From contig JBGTDX010000036.1 in assembly GCA_041748075.1 (NCBI GenBank), forward strand, positions 1 to 64,000: a DNA stretch of 64,000 bases. The letters run 5' to 3'. Positions 1 through 7,260 of the stretch are shown here, piece after piece; within the stretch, counting starts at the first letter, position 1; each line of letters opens with the position of its first letter. The notes under the pieces are model-generated. The model ran no database searches. It had not been told where the DNA came from and saw only the letters and a list, made by a program, of their open reading frames with translations. Both the position numbers and the translations under genes were made by a program. The stretch comes from JBGSYJ01 sp041748075. GTDB lineage: Bacteria; Acidobacteriota; Thermoanaerobaculia; Gp7-AA8.

Positions 1-1
1 G

Positions 2-913
2 ATGACGTACAACAGCGCGTCCTACATTCATACGCTTTATCAGGCGATGAATCTCGCGTTTGCCGATCGCGACTTCTATTACGGCGATCCGACCTTCGAG
101 CCCGCCGAGCCCGTTGCGGGACTTCTGTCGAAAGAGTACGCAAAAGAGCGCGCGAAACAGATTCGAAGCGATCGCAACGACCCGAACGCCGGGCCTGGCG
201 ATCCGTACCCGTTTCAGAAGGGAGTAAATCCCTTTCGCGACTTGCTCGCGAAGTGGGGCTCGACGGCGCGCGCCCCGGAATCCGCCGCGCTCTCGCTCAA
301 ACCATCGCCGTTCGACGAGTCTCCGTTCTACGCCGGCACGACGACTGTGCAGGCCGCCGACGCCGAGGGTTGGGTCGTATCGATCACGCCGAGCGGCGGG
401 TGGATCCCCGCAGTGATCGCCGGCGATACAGGGATCGGACTGAGCCAGCGCATGCAGAGCTTCGTCACCGACCGCGCCGAGAACCCGTACAACGTCGTGG
501 AGCCGGGCAAGCAACCGCGCGTGACGCTCACTCCGACGCTCGCACTCAAGGACGGCGCGCCGTTCCTCTCCTTTGCGGTACAGGGTGGCGACAGTCAAGA
601 TCAGAACCTGCTGCAATTTTTCCTCAATATCGTCGAGTTCGGGATGACCGTGCAGGAAGCGGCCGAGGCGGCAAACTTCAACAGCTTCCAGATGCGGGGC
701 TCATTCGACCAGCACACCACCGAGCCGGGACGCATCCTCCTTCAGAGTGGAACGCCTTCGTGGGTTCGCGCGGAGCTGCAGAAGATGGGCTACAAGCTCA
801 GTTTCGACGAGCGAACCTCCGGCCCGATCAATGCGATCTGGTTCGACCGCGAGCACGGAACCCTGTGGGGCGGCTCGAGCAATCATGGAGAGGACTACGG
901 GATTGCGTGGTGA
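2..913 (+). CDS. ggt: Gamma-glutamyltransferase, C-terminal part (cut by window edge)
   Basis: This is the 3' part of a gamma-glutamyltranspeptidase, an Ntn hydrolase that cleaves or transfers gamma-glutamyl groups, usually of glutathione, in the periplasm. The fragment holds the end of the large subunit and the whole small subunit. The run GTTTVQAADAEG (fragment residues 112-123) matches the autocleavage site of the family, so the nucleophile is probably Thr113. GDTGIGLSQRMQSF and the C-terminal GGSSNHGEDYGIAW fit the substrate-binding half. The real start lies left of the window, so the Met at base 2 is probably internal. The stop codon abuts a heptad-repeat palindromic element. The family call is firm; the substrate is not known from sequence. 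Confidence 0.88.
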   Translation: MTYNSASYIHTLYQAMNLAFADRDFYYGDPTFEPAEPVAGLLSKEYAKERAKQIRSDRNDPNAGPGDPYPFQKGVNPFRDLLAKWGSTARAPESAALSLKPSPFDESPFYAGTTTVQAADAEGWVVSITPSGGWIPAVIAGDTGIGLSQRMQSFVTDRAENPYNVVEPGKQPRVTLTPTLALKDGAPFLSFAVQGGDSQDQNLLQFFLNIVEFGMTVQEAAEAANFNSFQMRGSFDQHTTEPGRILLQSGTPSWVRAELQKMGYKLSFDERTSGPINAIWFDREHGTLWGGSSNHGEDYGIAW

Positions 914-1069
914 GTCGAGTGACGAATGACGAATGACGAATGACGATTAGGGACAACGGGGTTACGGGATCGCGTGTGGAACGAAGTGCGATCGAGGATT
1001 ATCGAACTACCTGAAAATCACCCGACCGTGGCGCCGTCGTCTCCATTCGTCATTCGTCATTCGTCATTA
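914..1069. repeat. Palindromic intergenic element with TGACGAA heptad arms (copy 1)
   Basis: The left arm (920-947) has three perfect TGACGAA heptads plus one variant. The right arm (1045-1065) has three ATTCGTC heptads, the reverse complement. Inside the arms, left GACAACGG pairs with right CCGTCGTC. The whole interval fills the gap between two convergent genes, and the right arm runs into the stop codon of the OmpA gene. A homologous copy lies at 47896-48070. Confidence 0.8.
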
Positions 1070-1636
1070 CTTCGTAAACACGATCTGCACGCGGCGATTC
1101 TTCTGCCGGCCCTCGGGATCGTCGCTGCCGTCCGGGTTTTCGTTCGGCGCCACCGGCTCCTTTTCGCCCTTCCCGGAAGTCTGAAATGTAAAATTGCCGA
1201 GACCGTTCCGGACGAACCAGTCCCTCACCGCCGCCGCGCGCTGCTCGGAGAGTCTCTGGTTGTAGGCGTCATCGCCTTTCGAATCGGTGTGTCCCTCGAT
1301 GCGAACCGTGCCCTGCGCGCGGTCCCGGATCAATCCAGCCGCACGCGTGAGAACCTCTTCGGCTTTCGGTAGAAGGTTCGCCTTGTCGAATTCGAACAGG
1401 ACGTCCGCGGCGAGATCGATGCGCACCTCAGTCGGAGTCTCGTTGACGGCGAGATCTTCGATCCGTGCAGCGAGGGTCACCGGCGCACCGGTGAGGTCGG
1501 TGACGCGGAACTGCAGATCGAGTACCTTCGTCTGCAGATCGATGATTCGCCCGCTCTCCGCCTCCGCGCCACTCAACGAGACTGCGAAAGCAAAGGTCGC
1601 GGGGATCAGCCATCCTGATCGTCTGGCGTCATTCAC
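1067..1636 (-). CDS. OmpA-family peptidoglycan-binding protein
   Basis: This exported protein of about 189 residues ends in an OmpA C-terminal domain, which binds peptidoglycan non-covalently. The sequence shows VLFEFDKANLLP, then VRIEGHTDSKGDDAYNQRLS, then GRQKNRRVQIVF, the three hallmark segments. I take the GTG at 1636 as start because it gives a signal peptide (IPATFAFAVSLSGAEA) and lies 8 nt after the upstream stop, with an AGGTG-like ribosome site; a longer reading would overlap the upstream lipoprotein. It is the last gene of a leftward three-gene set. Single-chain OmpA proteins I recall from actinomycetes fuse the equivalents of this gene and its upstream neighbour. Confidence 0.82.
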   Translation of the reverse strand: MNDARRSGWLIPATFAFAVSLSGAEAESGRIIDLQTKVLDLQFRVTDLTGAPVTLAARIEDLAVNETPTEVRIDLAADVLFEFDKANLLPKAEEVLTRAAGLIRDRAQGTVRIEGHTDSKGDDAYNQRLSEQRAAAVRDWFVRNGLGNFTFQTSGKGEKEPVAPNENPDGSDDPEGRQKNRRVQIVFTK

Positions 1637-1644
1637 AGCGACAC

Positions 1645-2226
1645 CTACTGGAGCGGTACGTCGTCGAGCGGCAGGAACTTCGGAAAGACGATCGAGATTC
1701 GCTGGACGTCGGGCGGGGGGGCAGGAAACTTCGCCCACAGCGTTGCTGTCTTTCCGGCGTCCACGCTGCTGACGTCGCGGCTGCAGACGCATTTGTTGTC
1801 CGCATCGCGGACTACGAAATACTTTCGTTTGTTGACTGGATCGACCAGGTGAATTCCACCCACCGTGCTGTACTCGCCCATTGTGCTGTCGGTCATGTGG
1901 CTAACCATACCGACCTGTTCCGCTGACTCATTCACGAGCGTGAACCTCAGGTTCACCGTGTCTCCGCTTGCGCGCGCGAACTGCGTGACGTCGATCCGTA
2001 TCCCCGCGGTCTCGCCATCGGTCGACGCGATCACACCCGCGGCGGGCGGTACGCTCGTCGGCGCGCTCGCGGCCGGCGGCGTAACGGGTTCCGCTTGCGC
2101 CGCTTGTCTCGCGGTGACGTCGGGAGATGCGGTGGAAGTCTGTTCGACAGCTGTTTCCTTTTCGCCGCAGGCGATGGCCAGCAACATCATAGCGACAGCC
2201 AACGACGTAAATCGGACAACTCTCAT
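1645..2226 (-). CDS. Lipoprotein, partner of the downstream OmpA protein
   Basis: The 193-residue product begins with a lipoprotein signal (lipobox LAIACG), followed by a Thr/Ala/Pro-rich linker to about residue 70. A folded domain of about 120 residues follows, with HLVDPVNKRKYFVVRDADNKC and CVCSRDVSSVDAGKTATLWAKF. That domain resembles the N-terminal half of some fused actinobacterial OmpA proteins. The gene has a GGAG ribosome site about 8 nt before ATG and is followed 8 nt later by the OmpA gene, so the two are probably co-translated. Outer-membrane or periplasmic anchoring is inferred from the lipobox. The function is unknown. Confidence 0.7.
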   Translation of the reverse strand: MRVVRFTSLAVAMMLLAIACGEKETAVEQTSTASPDVTARQAAQAEPVTPPAASAPTSVPPAAGVIASTDGETAGIRIDVTQFARASGDTVNLRFTLVNESAEQVGMVSHMTDSTMGEYSTVGGIHLVDPVNKRKYFVVRDADNKCVCSRDVSSVDAGKTATLWAKFPAPPPDVQRISIVFPKFLPLDDVPLQ

Positions 2227-2236
2227 TGCCGTCTCC

Positions 2237-2701
2237 TCAGGAACCGATGTTGTACGAGATCAGCTTCCATTCGTCGTTCTCGCGGACGAGTTTGAACTGC
2301 GCCGGCACGACGGTTCCACTTTCCAGTGTGACATTCCCGGAGAGCTCGGCCCCGTTCATATCGACCGAGCGGTTGTTGAACGTTGTATCCGTGATCGCAA
2401 AGAACGAGGAATTCGCTTCGGCCTCCGCGGCGAACTGCTCGTAGGGCTGCACCTGTTTCAGTGGCGCCGAGAAGTAATCGTGTGCGGTTTCGTAGTCGCC
2501 TCCGGCAGCGGCGGCAATGAATCCCTGAACTGCTTCTTCAGGACCGGCGGTCGCCTTCTGAACCGTCCAGACGATGCCCCCGAGGATTGCGCCAAACAGA
2601 ACCAGGGCGAGAAAGCATCCAAGGGCTACCCACTTGATCCAGCCGCGGTTGGGTTTCGTCTGTTGAATTCCAGGCTGCATCGGATCCGGCGTGTAGGTCA
2701 C
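2237..2701 (-). CDS. Membrane-anchored protein with an NTF2-like (DUF4878/4864-type) domain
   Basis: The product has about 154 residues. A short Pro/Gln-rich N-terminus is followed by one transmembrane segment (WVALGCFLALVLFGAILGGIVW). The C-terminal domain begins AGPEEAVQGFIAAAAGGDYETAHDYF and ends with VRENDEWKLISY, the usual pattern of small exported NTF2-like domains. The start is a GTG at 2701, or ATG at 2680. It lies 10 nt upstream of the lipoprotein gene and probably shares its transcript. No catalytic residues are recognisable; a binding or scaffolding role is only a guess. Confidence 0.6.
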   Translation of the reverse strand: MTYTPDPMQPGIQQTKPNRGWIKWVALGCFLALVLFGAILGGIVWTVQKATAGPEEAVQGFIAAAAGGDYETAHDYFSAPLKQVQPYEQFAAEAEANSSFFAITDTTFNNRSVDMNGAELSGNVTLESGTVVPAQFKLVRENDEWKLISYNIGS

Positions 2702-2785
2702 GGGGCACCTGCCTTCCAGTTTTTCGGTGAGTCACCATTCTCGTCCTAGTCCACTTCCTTTGGAAGACCCTGATTCTGGAACCTG

Positions 2786-3277
2786 TCAGGTACTTAGACC
2801 GTAGGCCCGGCGGATCCTTGCCGCCAGTTCCGCCGGTGGGAGCGAGGCATCGACGAGCAGAGCATCGGCGGGAGGCTCGAGCGCGGCGAACTGGCTGGCC
2901 AGAAGCCCGGCGGGCATGAAGTGACCTTCGCGGGTTCGTAGTCGTGCGTCCAGCAGCTCCGCCGGTGCGGCGAGGTAAACGAAACGGACGTCGGCCCCCG
3001 CCGCTGCGAGCTCCTGGCGGAACGCGTCTCGAAGTGCCGAGCAGGCGAGCACCGCGTTTTCGCCGCGGCTGCTCAATCGGGAGACGAGCGCGCGGAGCGA
3101 CTCGAGCCACGGCAGCCGGTCCTCGTCGCTCAGAGGATTCCCAGTCCGCATCTTCCGGATGTTCTCGGGAGAATGAAAGTCGTCCGCATCGAAGAACTGC
3201 CAGCCGAGCGAACGCGCAAGCTCGGCTCCCACCGTCGATTTTCCGGCACCCGAAACCCCCATGACCACGATGATCAC
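2786..3277 (-). CDS. gntK: Gluconokinase
   Basis: This 163-residue P-loop kinase phosphorylates D-gluconate to 6-phosphogluconate, feeding the pentose phosphate or Entner-Doudoroff routes. Walker A is GVSGAGKST at residues 8-16. DADDFHSPENIRKMRTGNPL and EDRLPWL are characteristic of the GntK family, and CSALRDAFR and LRTREGHFMPAGLLASQF complete the match. The length is normal for the family. The ATG overlaps the stop of the upstream response regulator by 4 nt (ATGA), so it is translationally coupled to a signalling pair. No gluconate transporter lies nearby. Confidence 0.9.
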   Translation of the reverse strand: MIIVVMGVSGAGKSTVGAELARSLGWQFFDADDFHSPENIRKMRTGNPLSDEDRLPWLESLRALVSRLSSRGENAVLACSALRDAFRQELAAAGADVRFVYLAAPAELLDARLRTREGHFMPAGLLASQFAALEPPADALLVDASLPPAELAARIRRAYGLST

Positions 3278-4080
3278 CGCGCAACGCCCATCTTCTGTTC
3301 GAGCTCTTCTCTTCGCGCGCGGCTGAGACTCAGCTCCGTTCCATTCTTTAGACGAACGGCATAATCGCCCCCGGGTCCGCGCAGAATCGCCTCGATCGTG
3401 TCGAGCCGCACGATCGCGGAACGGTGGATGCGGAAGAAACGATCCGGGTCGAGCCGTTCCTCGAGCGTCTGCATCCTCTCGCGTACCGCGTAGGTTCTGT
3501 CGGCGACGTGGAGCTCCGCGTACGGGCCACTTGCCGTGATGTAGTCGATCTTGTCCACCGGTACGACGCGAAGCTGGCCGCGGGTTTCGACCGAGATCCG
3601 CTCCAGCCAGCCCGGCGTGGGGGAGGGCGAGAGCACTTCGCCGGCGCTCTCGGATCCCTGCAGCAGGGTCATGAGACGCCGCGTCATTCTCTCGACTTCC
3701 TCGAGATCGATCAACTTGCGGGCCCGGCGGAAAGCAGTCGCAAACCTTTCGTCATCGAACGGTTTGACGAGGTAGTCGATCGCGGCAAGGTCGAACGCTT
3801 TGATCGCATGATGATCGAAGGCGGTGACGAAAATGGTTGTCGGCATCCGATCGACTCCGATCTCTTTCGCTACTTCGAGTCCCGTGAGACCCGGCATCTG
3901 GATATCGAGGAAAATCAGGTCAGGATTCTGAGACCGGATTGCCTCCACCGCATCGCTGCCGTTATCGATGGTTCCGACGATCTCGACATTCTCTTCGCGA
4001 GCGAGCAGGTCTTCCAGCCTCTGGCGCGCCAGCAACTCGTCGTCGACGATCAGTACCCGAATCGAGCTTGCATCATTCAT
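3274..4080 (-). CDS. LytTR-family response regulator
   Basis: The 268-residue protein has an N-terminal receiver domain (residues 8-125) with acidic pair Asp13-Asp14, phosphoacceptor Asp59 in FLDIQMPG, and a conserved Lys in DYLVKPF. A LytTR DNA-binding domain follows from about residue 165, with FFRIHRSAIVRLD and LKNGTELSLSR. The start is ATG 4080, preceded by GGAGGAG about 11 nt upstream; the open frame runs further but without support. It lies 7 nt after its partner kinase and overlaps gntK by 4 nt. It is probably the DNA-binding output of that kinase; target genes are not visible. Confidence 0.9.
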   Translation of the reverse strand: MNDASSIRVLIVDDELLARQRLEDLLAREENVEIVGTIDNGSDAVEAIRSQNPDLIFLDIQMPGLTGLEVAKEIGVDRMPTTIFVTAFDHHAIKAFDLAAIDYLVKPFDDERFATAFRRARKLIDLEEVERMTRRLMTLLQGSESAGEVLSPSPTPGWLERISVETRGQLRVVPVDKIDYITASGPYAELHVADRTYAVRERMQTLEERLDPDRFFRIHRSAIVRLDTIEAILRGPGGDYAVRLKNGTELSLSRARREELEQKMGVAR

Positions 4081-4087
4081 CGACAAC

Positions 4088-5257
4088 TCACAACTCCTCC
4101 CCGCCCATACCCGTCGTCCGCAGATCCGAAGCCGTGTGATACGGCAACCGGATCTCCGCAACGACACCGCCTCCCTCTGCCGCCCGGAGCGTCAATGCGC
4201 CGAAGTCGCCATAGAGTTGCTCGAGCCTCGCGCGGCAGTTGCTCAGCCCCACACCCTCCCGCGTATTGCGGGCGGCCGTGTCATCCAGTCCCGCGCCATT
4301 GTCGCGGATCGACAGAAGCATGAACTCGCCGTCGCGCTCTGCCCCTATCTCGATCCTGCCCACGCCGGCGATCCGGTTCACCCCATGCTCGAGCGCATTC
4401 TCGACGATCGGCTGGAGGATCAGATTCGGGACGAGCGCATCCATCGTTGATGGATCGATCTTCGTCTCGACTTCCAGCCGTCCCTGAAAGCGCACGGCCA
4501 TGATGTCCAGGTAGCGCTGCAGCAGATCGAGCTCGTCACGCAGCGGCACCTCCTGACTTCCGCGGCTCTCGACCGTCTGGCGCAGCAATTCACTCAGCCG
4601 CGCGATCATCCGCCGCACACCCCTCGGATCGCGCTCCACCAGCGCGGAAACCGCATGAAGTGTATTGAACAGAAAATGGGGATTGAGCTGCATGCGAAGC
4701 GCTTCGAGCCGCGCCTCCGAGAGCTGGGCCTGCAGTTGAGCAGTCTCCGCCTGCAGTGCCGCCGCTTCCTTCTGCCTCCGTTGATCACGCATGAAGTACT
4801 CGCGCGCAAAACCGGCAGCGAGCACGGCGAGATATATCAGCAGGTGATTGAGAATCCGGAAACGCCCCATCCCGCGCAGAAATATGAACGTCGACCCCCT
4901 GCGCCGCGGCATCGGAAGGAGCTCGTTGCGGAGCAGAAACAAAACCAGATCCACGCCGGCGGCGATCACGAAACCGGCCGCGAGGAGCGCTGGAATCGTG
5001 ACGTACCATTTCGTCCGCTCGCTATTGAAACGGCTGCTCAGCCAGAAGATCAGTGGCGTGAGGGCGGCCCACAAAAACGCCTCGGAATAAAGATAGCCGA
5101 TCACTCCCACCGGCCACCCCTCGCGCAGGCCGAACGCACGCGGGTCGAGCATGCGATTCGCCGCGGAGAGAGTCGCTAGCGAAGTCCAGAACAGAAAGAT
5201 CAACAGCAGCTCTCGCGAGCTGAGGCTCCACCGCAGTTTCTGTTCGGAGATCGTCAA
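4088..5257 (-). CDS. LytS/YehU-type sensor histidine kinase
   Basis: This 389-residue membrane kinase has four likely transmembrane segments in its first 150 residues (for example LLLIFLFWTSLATLSAA and LLIYLAVLAAGFAREYF). A coiled stretch leads to the His_kinase motif LNPHFLFNTLHAVSALVE, whose His is the phosphorylation site. The ATPase part has LILQPIVENALEHGV (N box) and IRDNGAGLD followed by GVGLSNCRARL (G boxes). No extracellular sensor domain is evident, so the membrane part probably senses the signal. The only suitable start is TTG at 5257. It is paired with the LytTR regulator immediately downstream. Confidence 0.88.
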   Translation of the reverse strand: MTISEQKLRWSLSSRELLLIFLFWTSLATLSAANRMLDPRAFGLREGWPVGVIGYLYSEAFLWAALTPLIFWLSSRFNSERTKWYVTIPALLAAGFVIAAGVDLVLFLLRNELLPMPRRRGSTFIFLRGMGRFRILNHLLIYLAVLAAGFAREYFMRDQRRQKEAAALQAETAQLQAQLSEARLEALRMQLNPHFLFNTLHAVSALVERDPRGVRRMIARLSELLRQTVESRGSQEVPLRDELDLLQRYLDIMAVRFQGRLEVETKIDPSTMDALVPNLILQPIVENALEHGVNRIAGVGRIEIGAERDGEFMLLSIRDNGAGLDDTAARNTREGVGLSNCRARLEQLYGDFGALTLRAAEGGGVVAEIRLPYHTASDLRTTGMGGEEL

Positions 5258-5300
5258 CGCGTCACGCTCACGGGTGAGTGCATCCTAACGTCAAGAGGCC

Positions 5301-5320
5301 GAACATTGCCTCGAATGTTC
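5301..5320. repeat. Small inverted repeat between the hydrolase gene and the kinase gene
   Basis: GAACATT and AATGTTC form a perfect 7-bp inverted repeat separated by GCCTCG. It lies 3' of the leftward hydrolase gene and about 45 nt upstream of the kinase start. It could be a weak transcript-end hairpin or an operator; there is no T-tract. Confidence 0.4.
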
Positions 5321-5343
5321 AGCCGCCTCGAGCCTCGCTTACG

Positions 5344-6138
5344 CTATTCCCGGAGCAGTGAGAGCCAACGGCTCCATGCCTTCTCCCATGCTTCCCGGTT
5401 TGCCGGCGACGCGTCCGGCATCGCGCCGGAACGCATGAACGCATGTCCGGCACCTTCATAGAGGACCGGGTTGAAGAATTTTCCTGCGGCGCGCATCAGC
5501 TCCTCGGTCCTGGGAATCGTTGCATTCACGCGCGCATCATCTCCGCCGTAGAAGCCATGCACGGGCGCCGTGATGCCTGCCACACCCGAGCTCTCCTGGG
5601 GACCCGTTCCGTAAAAGGGATAGGCCGCATCGAGTCCGGCTCTGCGGTTCGCGAACTCCCATGTACGCGCGCCTCCCCAGCAGTAACCCGCCACCGACAG
5701 CGTCCCATTCGAAGCCGGAAGCGCCAGGACGTAATCGGCCGCGGCATCAAGATCTGCCATCACCTGTTCGCGGGGAAGTTTTCCTATGGCTTCGCGCGCG
5801 GCGTCCAGCGAAGGGAAATCGCTCGCACGCCCGCCCCCGGGAGCCATGCCCGAGAGCATGTCGGGCGCGATGACGATGAAACCGTTCTCCGAGAGCCGGT
5901 CCGCCACGCTGCGCTCGAACTCTGTCAGGCCGAGATTCTCGTGAATCAGGAGCACGGCCGGCGCCTTTTCGGAGACTTCCGGCCACGTGACGTACGCCAC
6001 GAGCGTGCGATCGCCCCGGTCGATCTGAATCCATTCAACGTGTCGTGGGGTGGCTTCGAGCAGAGCCGCTGCGGGATCTGCCGGGGGCATGCTGACGCAA
6101 CCCGTGGCAATGAGAGCAAGGAGAATGATTCGGTACAT
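5344..6138 (-). CDS. Dienelactone hydrolase-family lipoprotein
   Basis: This alpha/beta hydrolase has 264 residues and a lipoprotein signal (LALIATGC). The catalytic set of the dienelactone hydrolase family can be read in order: Cys in GYCWGG, Asp in YGGDDARV and His in GAGHAFMR; VLLIHENLGLTEF marks the oxyanion region. Start 6138 is preferred over 6150 because GGAGG then lies 5 nt upstream and the signal peptide begins directly. Export is unusual only in that enzymes of the chlorocatechol pathway are cytoplasmic; exported paralogues of unknown substrate are common. Substrate unknown. Confidence 0.82.
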   Translation of the reverse strand: MYRIILLALIATGCVSMPPADPAAALLEATPRHVEWIQIDRGDRTLVAYVTWPEVSEKAPAVLLIHENLGLTEFERSVADRLSENGFIVIAPDMLSGMAPGGGRASDFPSLDAAREAIGKLPREQVMADLDAAADYVLALPASNGTLSVAGYCWGGARTWEFANRRAGLDAAYPFYGTGPQESSGVAGITAPVHGFYGGDDARVNATIPRTEELMRAAGKFFNPVLYEGAGHAFMRSGAMPDASPANREAWEKAWSRWLSLLRE

Positions 6139-6415
6139 CGCGTCCTCCATTTTGGGGTGTGATGGAGCGAAGGCGTGCAGAGTGCGTGCCTTACGGATCT
6201 GTCACATAGGTGGCTGGGCCTTCCCGGGCTTCGCCTCCCGGGGCGAACACGACCCACGACCCCGTGCCTTCGGGCCCATGCCGTCACTCGGATTATCTGT
6301 TACTTCGAAATGCCTTGCAGACAGGAAATCGAAATCTCCCGCCACACCAATTGGCATCCAGACCGGGGTCAGGCATGATGACTCCCGTATGGGATCTGCC
6401 GGACCGGAGCTTTGA

Positions 6416-6616
6416 ATGAGACTTACGCAGCGGGCAGTCGATACGATTCATGCCGTCACTGTGGCCGGATGCCTCGTGATCATCGGCCTTACCATCTACA
6501 ACTGGCGCACATCGGGGCGCGTCGACTTCGGCTCGATCGTCGTCGTCGTTCTGATTTTTGTTCTCGTAGCCCTGCAGCGCCTCGCGCGGCGGGACAGGAG
6601 CCCTGGCGCTGAATGA
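6416..6616 (+). CDS. Small two-helix membrane protein
   Basis: This 66-residue protein has two hydrophobic segments (HAVTVAGCLVIIGLTIYNW and IVVVVLIFVLVALQRLA) and a charged C-terminus. Its stop overlaps the ATG of the next gene by 4 nt, which argues that it is translated. I recognise no family. The 277-nt stretch upstream (6139-6415) holds only a GC-rich inverted repeat near 6226-6243 and no gene that I can support. Confidence 0.5.
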   Translation: MRLTQRAVDTIHAVTVAGCLVIIGLTIYNWRTSGRVDFGSIVVVVLIFVLVALQRLARRDRSPGAE

Positions 6617-7260
6617 GTACCGCTCTCCATATCGGCCTGGTGGGTTGCGGACGCTGGGGCCGCTTGTTCGTCATGGACAAGTGGCGGTATCACCCGGGGG
6701 TCGAGAAGCTCGGAGAGATCGCCCGGTCGGGGGAGCTGGGCCGGGTCATCGGGCTCGAGACGCTCCGTCTCGGCTGGGGAAACCCGCACACAGACGTTGA
6801 TTCGATCTGGATTCTCGCACCGCACGATCTGTCCATGTCTATCGAGATTCTCGGGTCGATTCCCGCGCCTCGTGCAGCGGTCGCCTCGTTGTGGAACGGA
6901 GAGATCTCCGGCCTGAAGGCGCTGTTGCAGGGCGACGACGTCTGGCACGCACTCGAGGTCTCTTCGGCCCATCCGTCGAATCGTCGATCTGCGCGGCTCG
7001 AGTGCGAAGGGGGCGTGGCCATTCTTTCCGACAGCTACGAGTCCCACATCGAGCTTTACCGTTCCGGATGGCGGCCGGAGGACGAGGTGGAGACCACTCC
7101 CATTTCCGGAGAGATGCCGCGCCTGCGGGAGCTGCGGAGTTTCACCGAATTCCTCACTGGAGGTCCTCCACCTCGAAGCAGTGCTGCCGAAGGGCTTGCG
7201 GTCGTAGAATCCATCGAGCGACTGCGCGAGCTCGCTGGAATTGAGAGCGGCAACCATTGA
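6613..7260 (+). CDS. Gfo/Idh/MocA-family oxidoreductase, internally shortened
   Basis: The 215-residue product starts like a sugar-type NAD(P)-dependent oxidoreductase (IGLVGCGRWGR, the dinucleotide-binding loop). It then jumps directly to VMDKWRYHPGVEKLGEIARSG, which in full-length members follows the catalytic EKP region roughly 80-90 residues later. The rest (GWGNPHTDVDSIWILAPHDL) is the usual C-terminal domain, and full-length members have about 330 residues. Most of the Rossmann fold and the catalytic Lys are therefore missing, although the frame is kept. It overlaps the membrane-protein gene (4 nt) and the glycosyltransferase (1 nt). It is probably inactive as an oxidoreductase. Confidence 0.65.
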   Translation: MSTALHIGLVGCGRWGRLFVMDKWRYHPGVEKLGEIARSGELGRVIGLETLRLGWGNPHTDVDSIWILAPHDLSMSIEILGSIPAPRAAVASLWNGEISGLKALLQGDDVWHALEVSSAHPSNRRSARLECEGGVAILSDSYESHIELYRSGWRPEDEVETTPISGEMPRLRELRSFTEFLTGGPPPRSSAAEGLAVVESIERLRELAGIESGNH

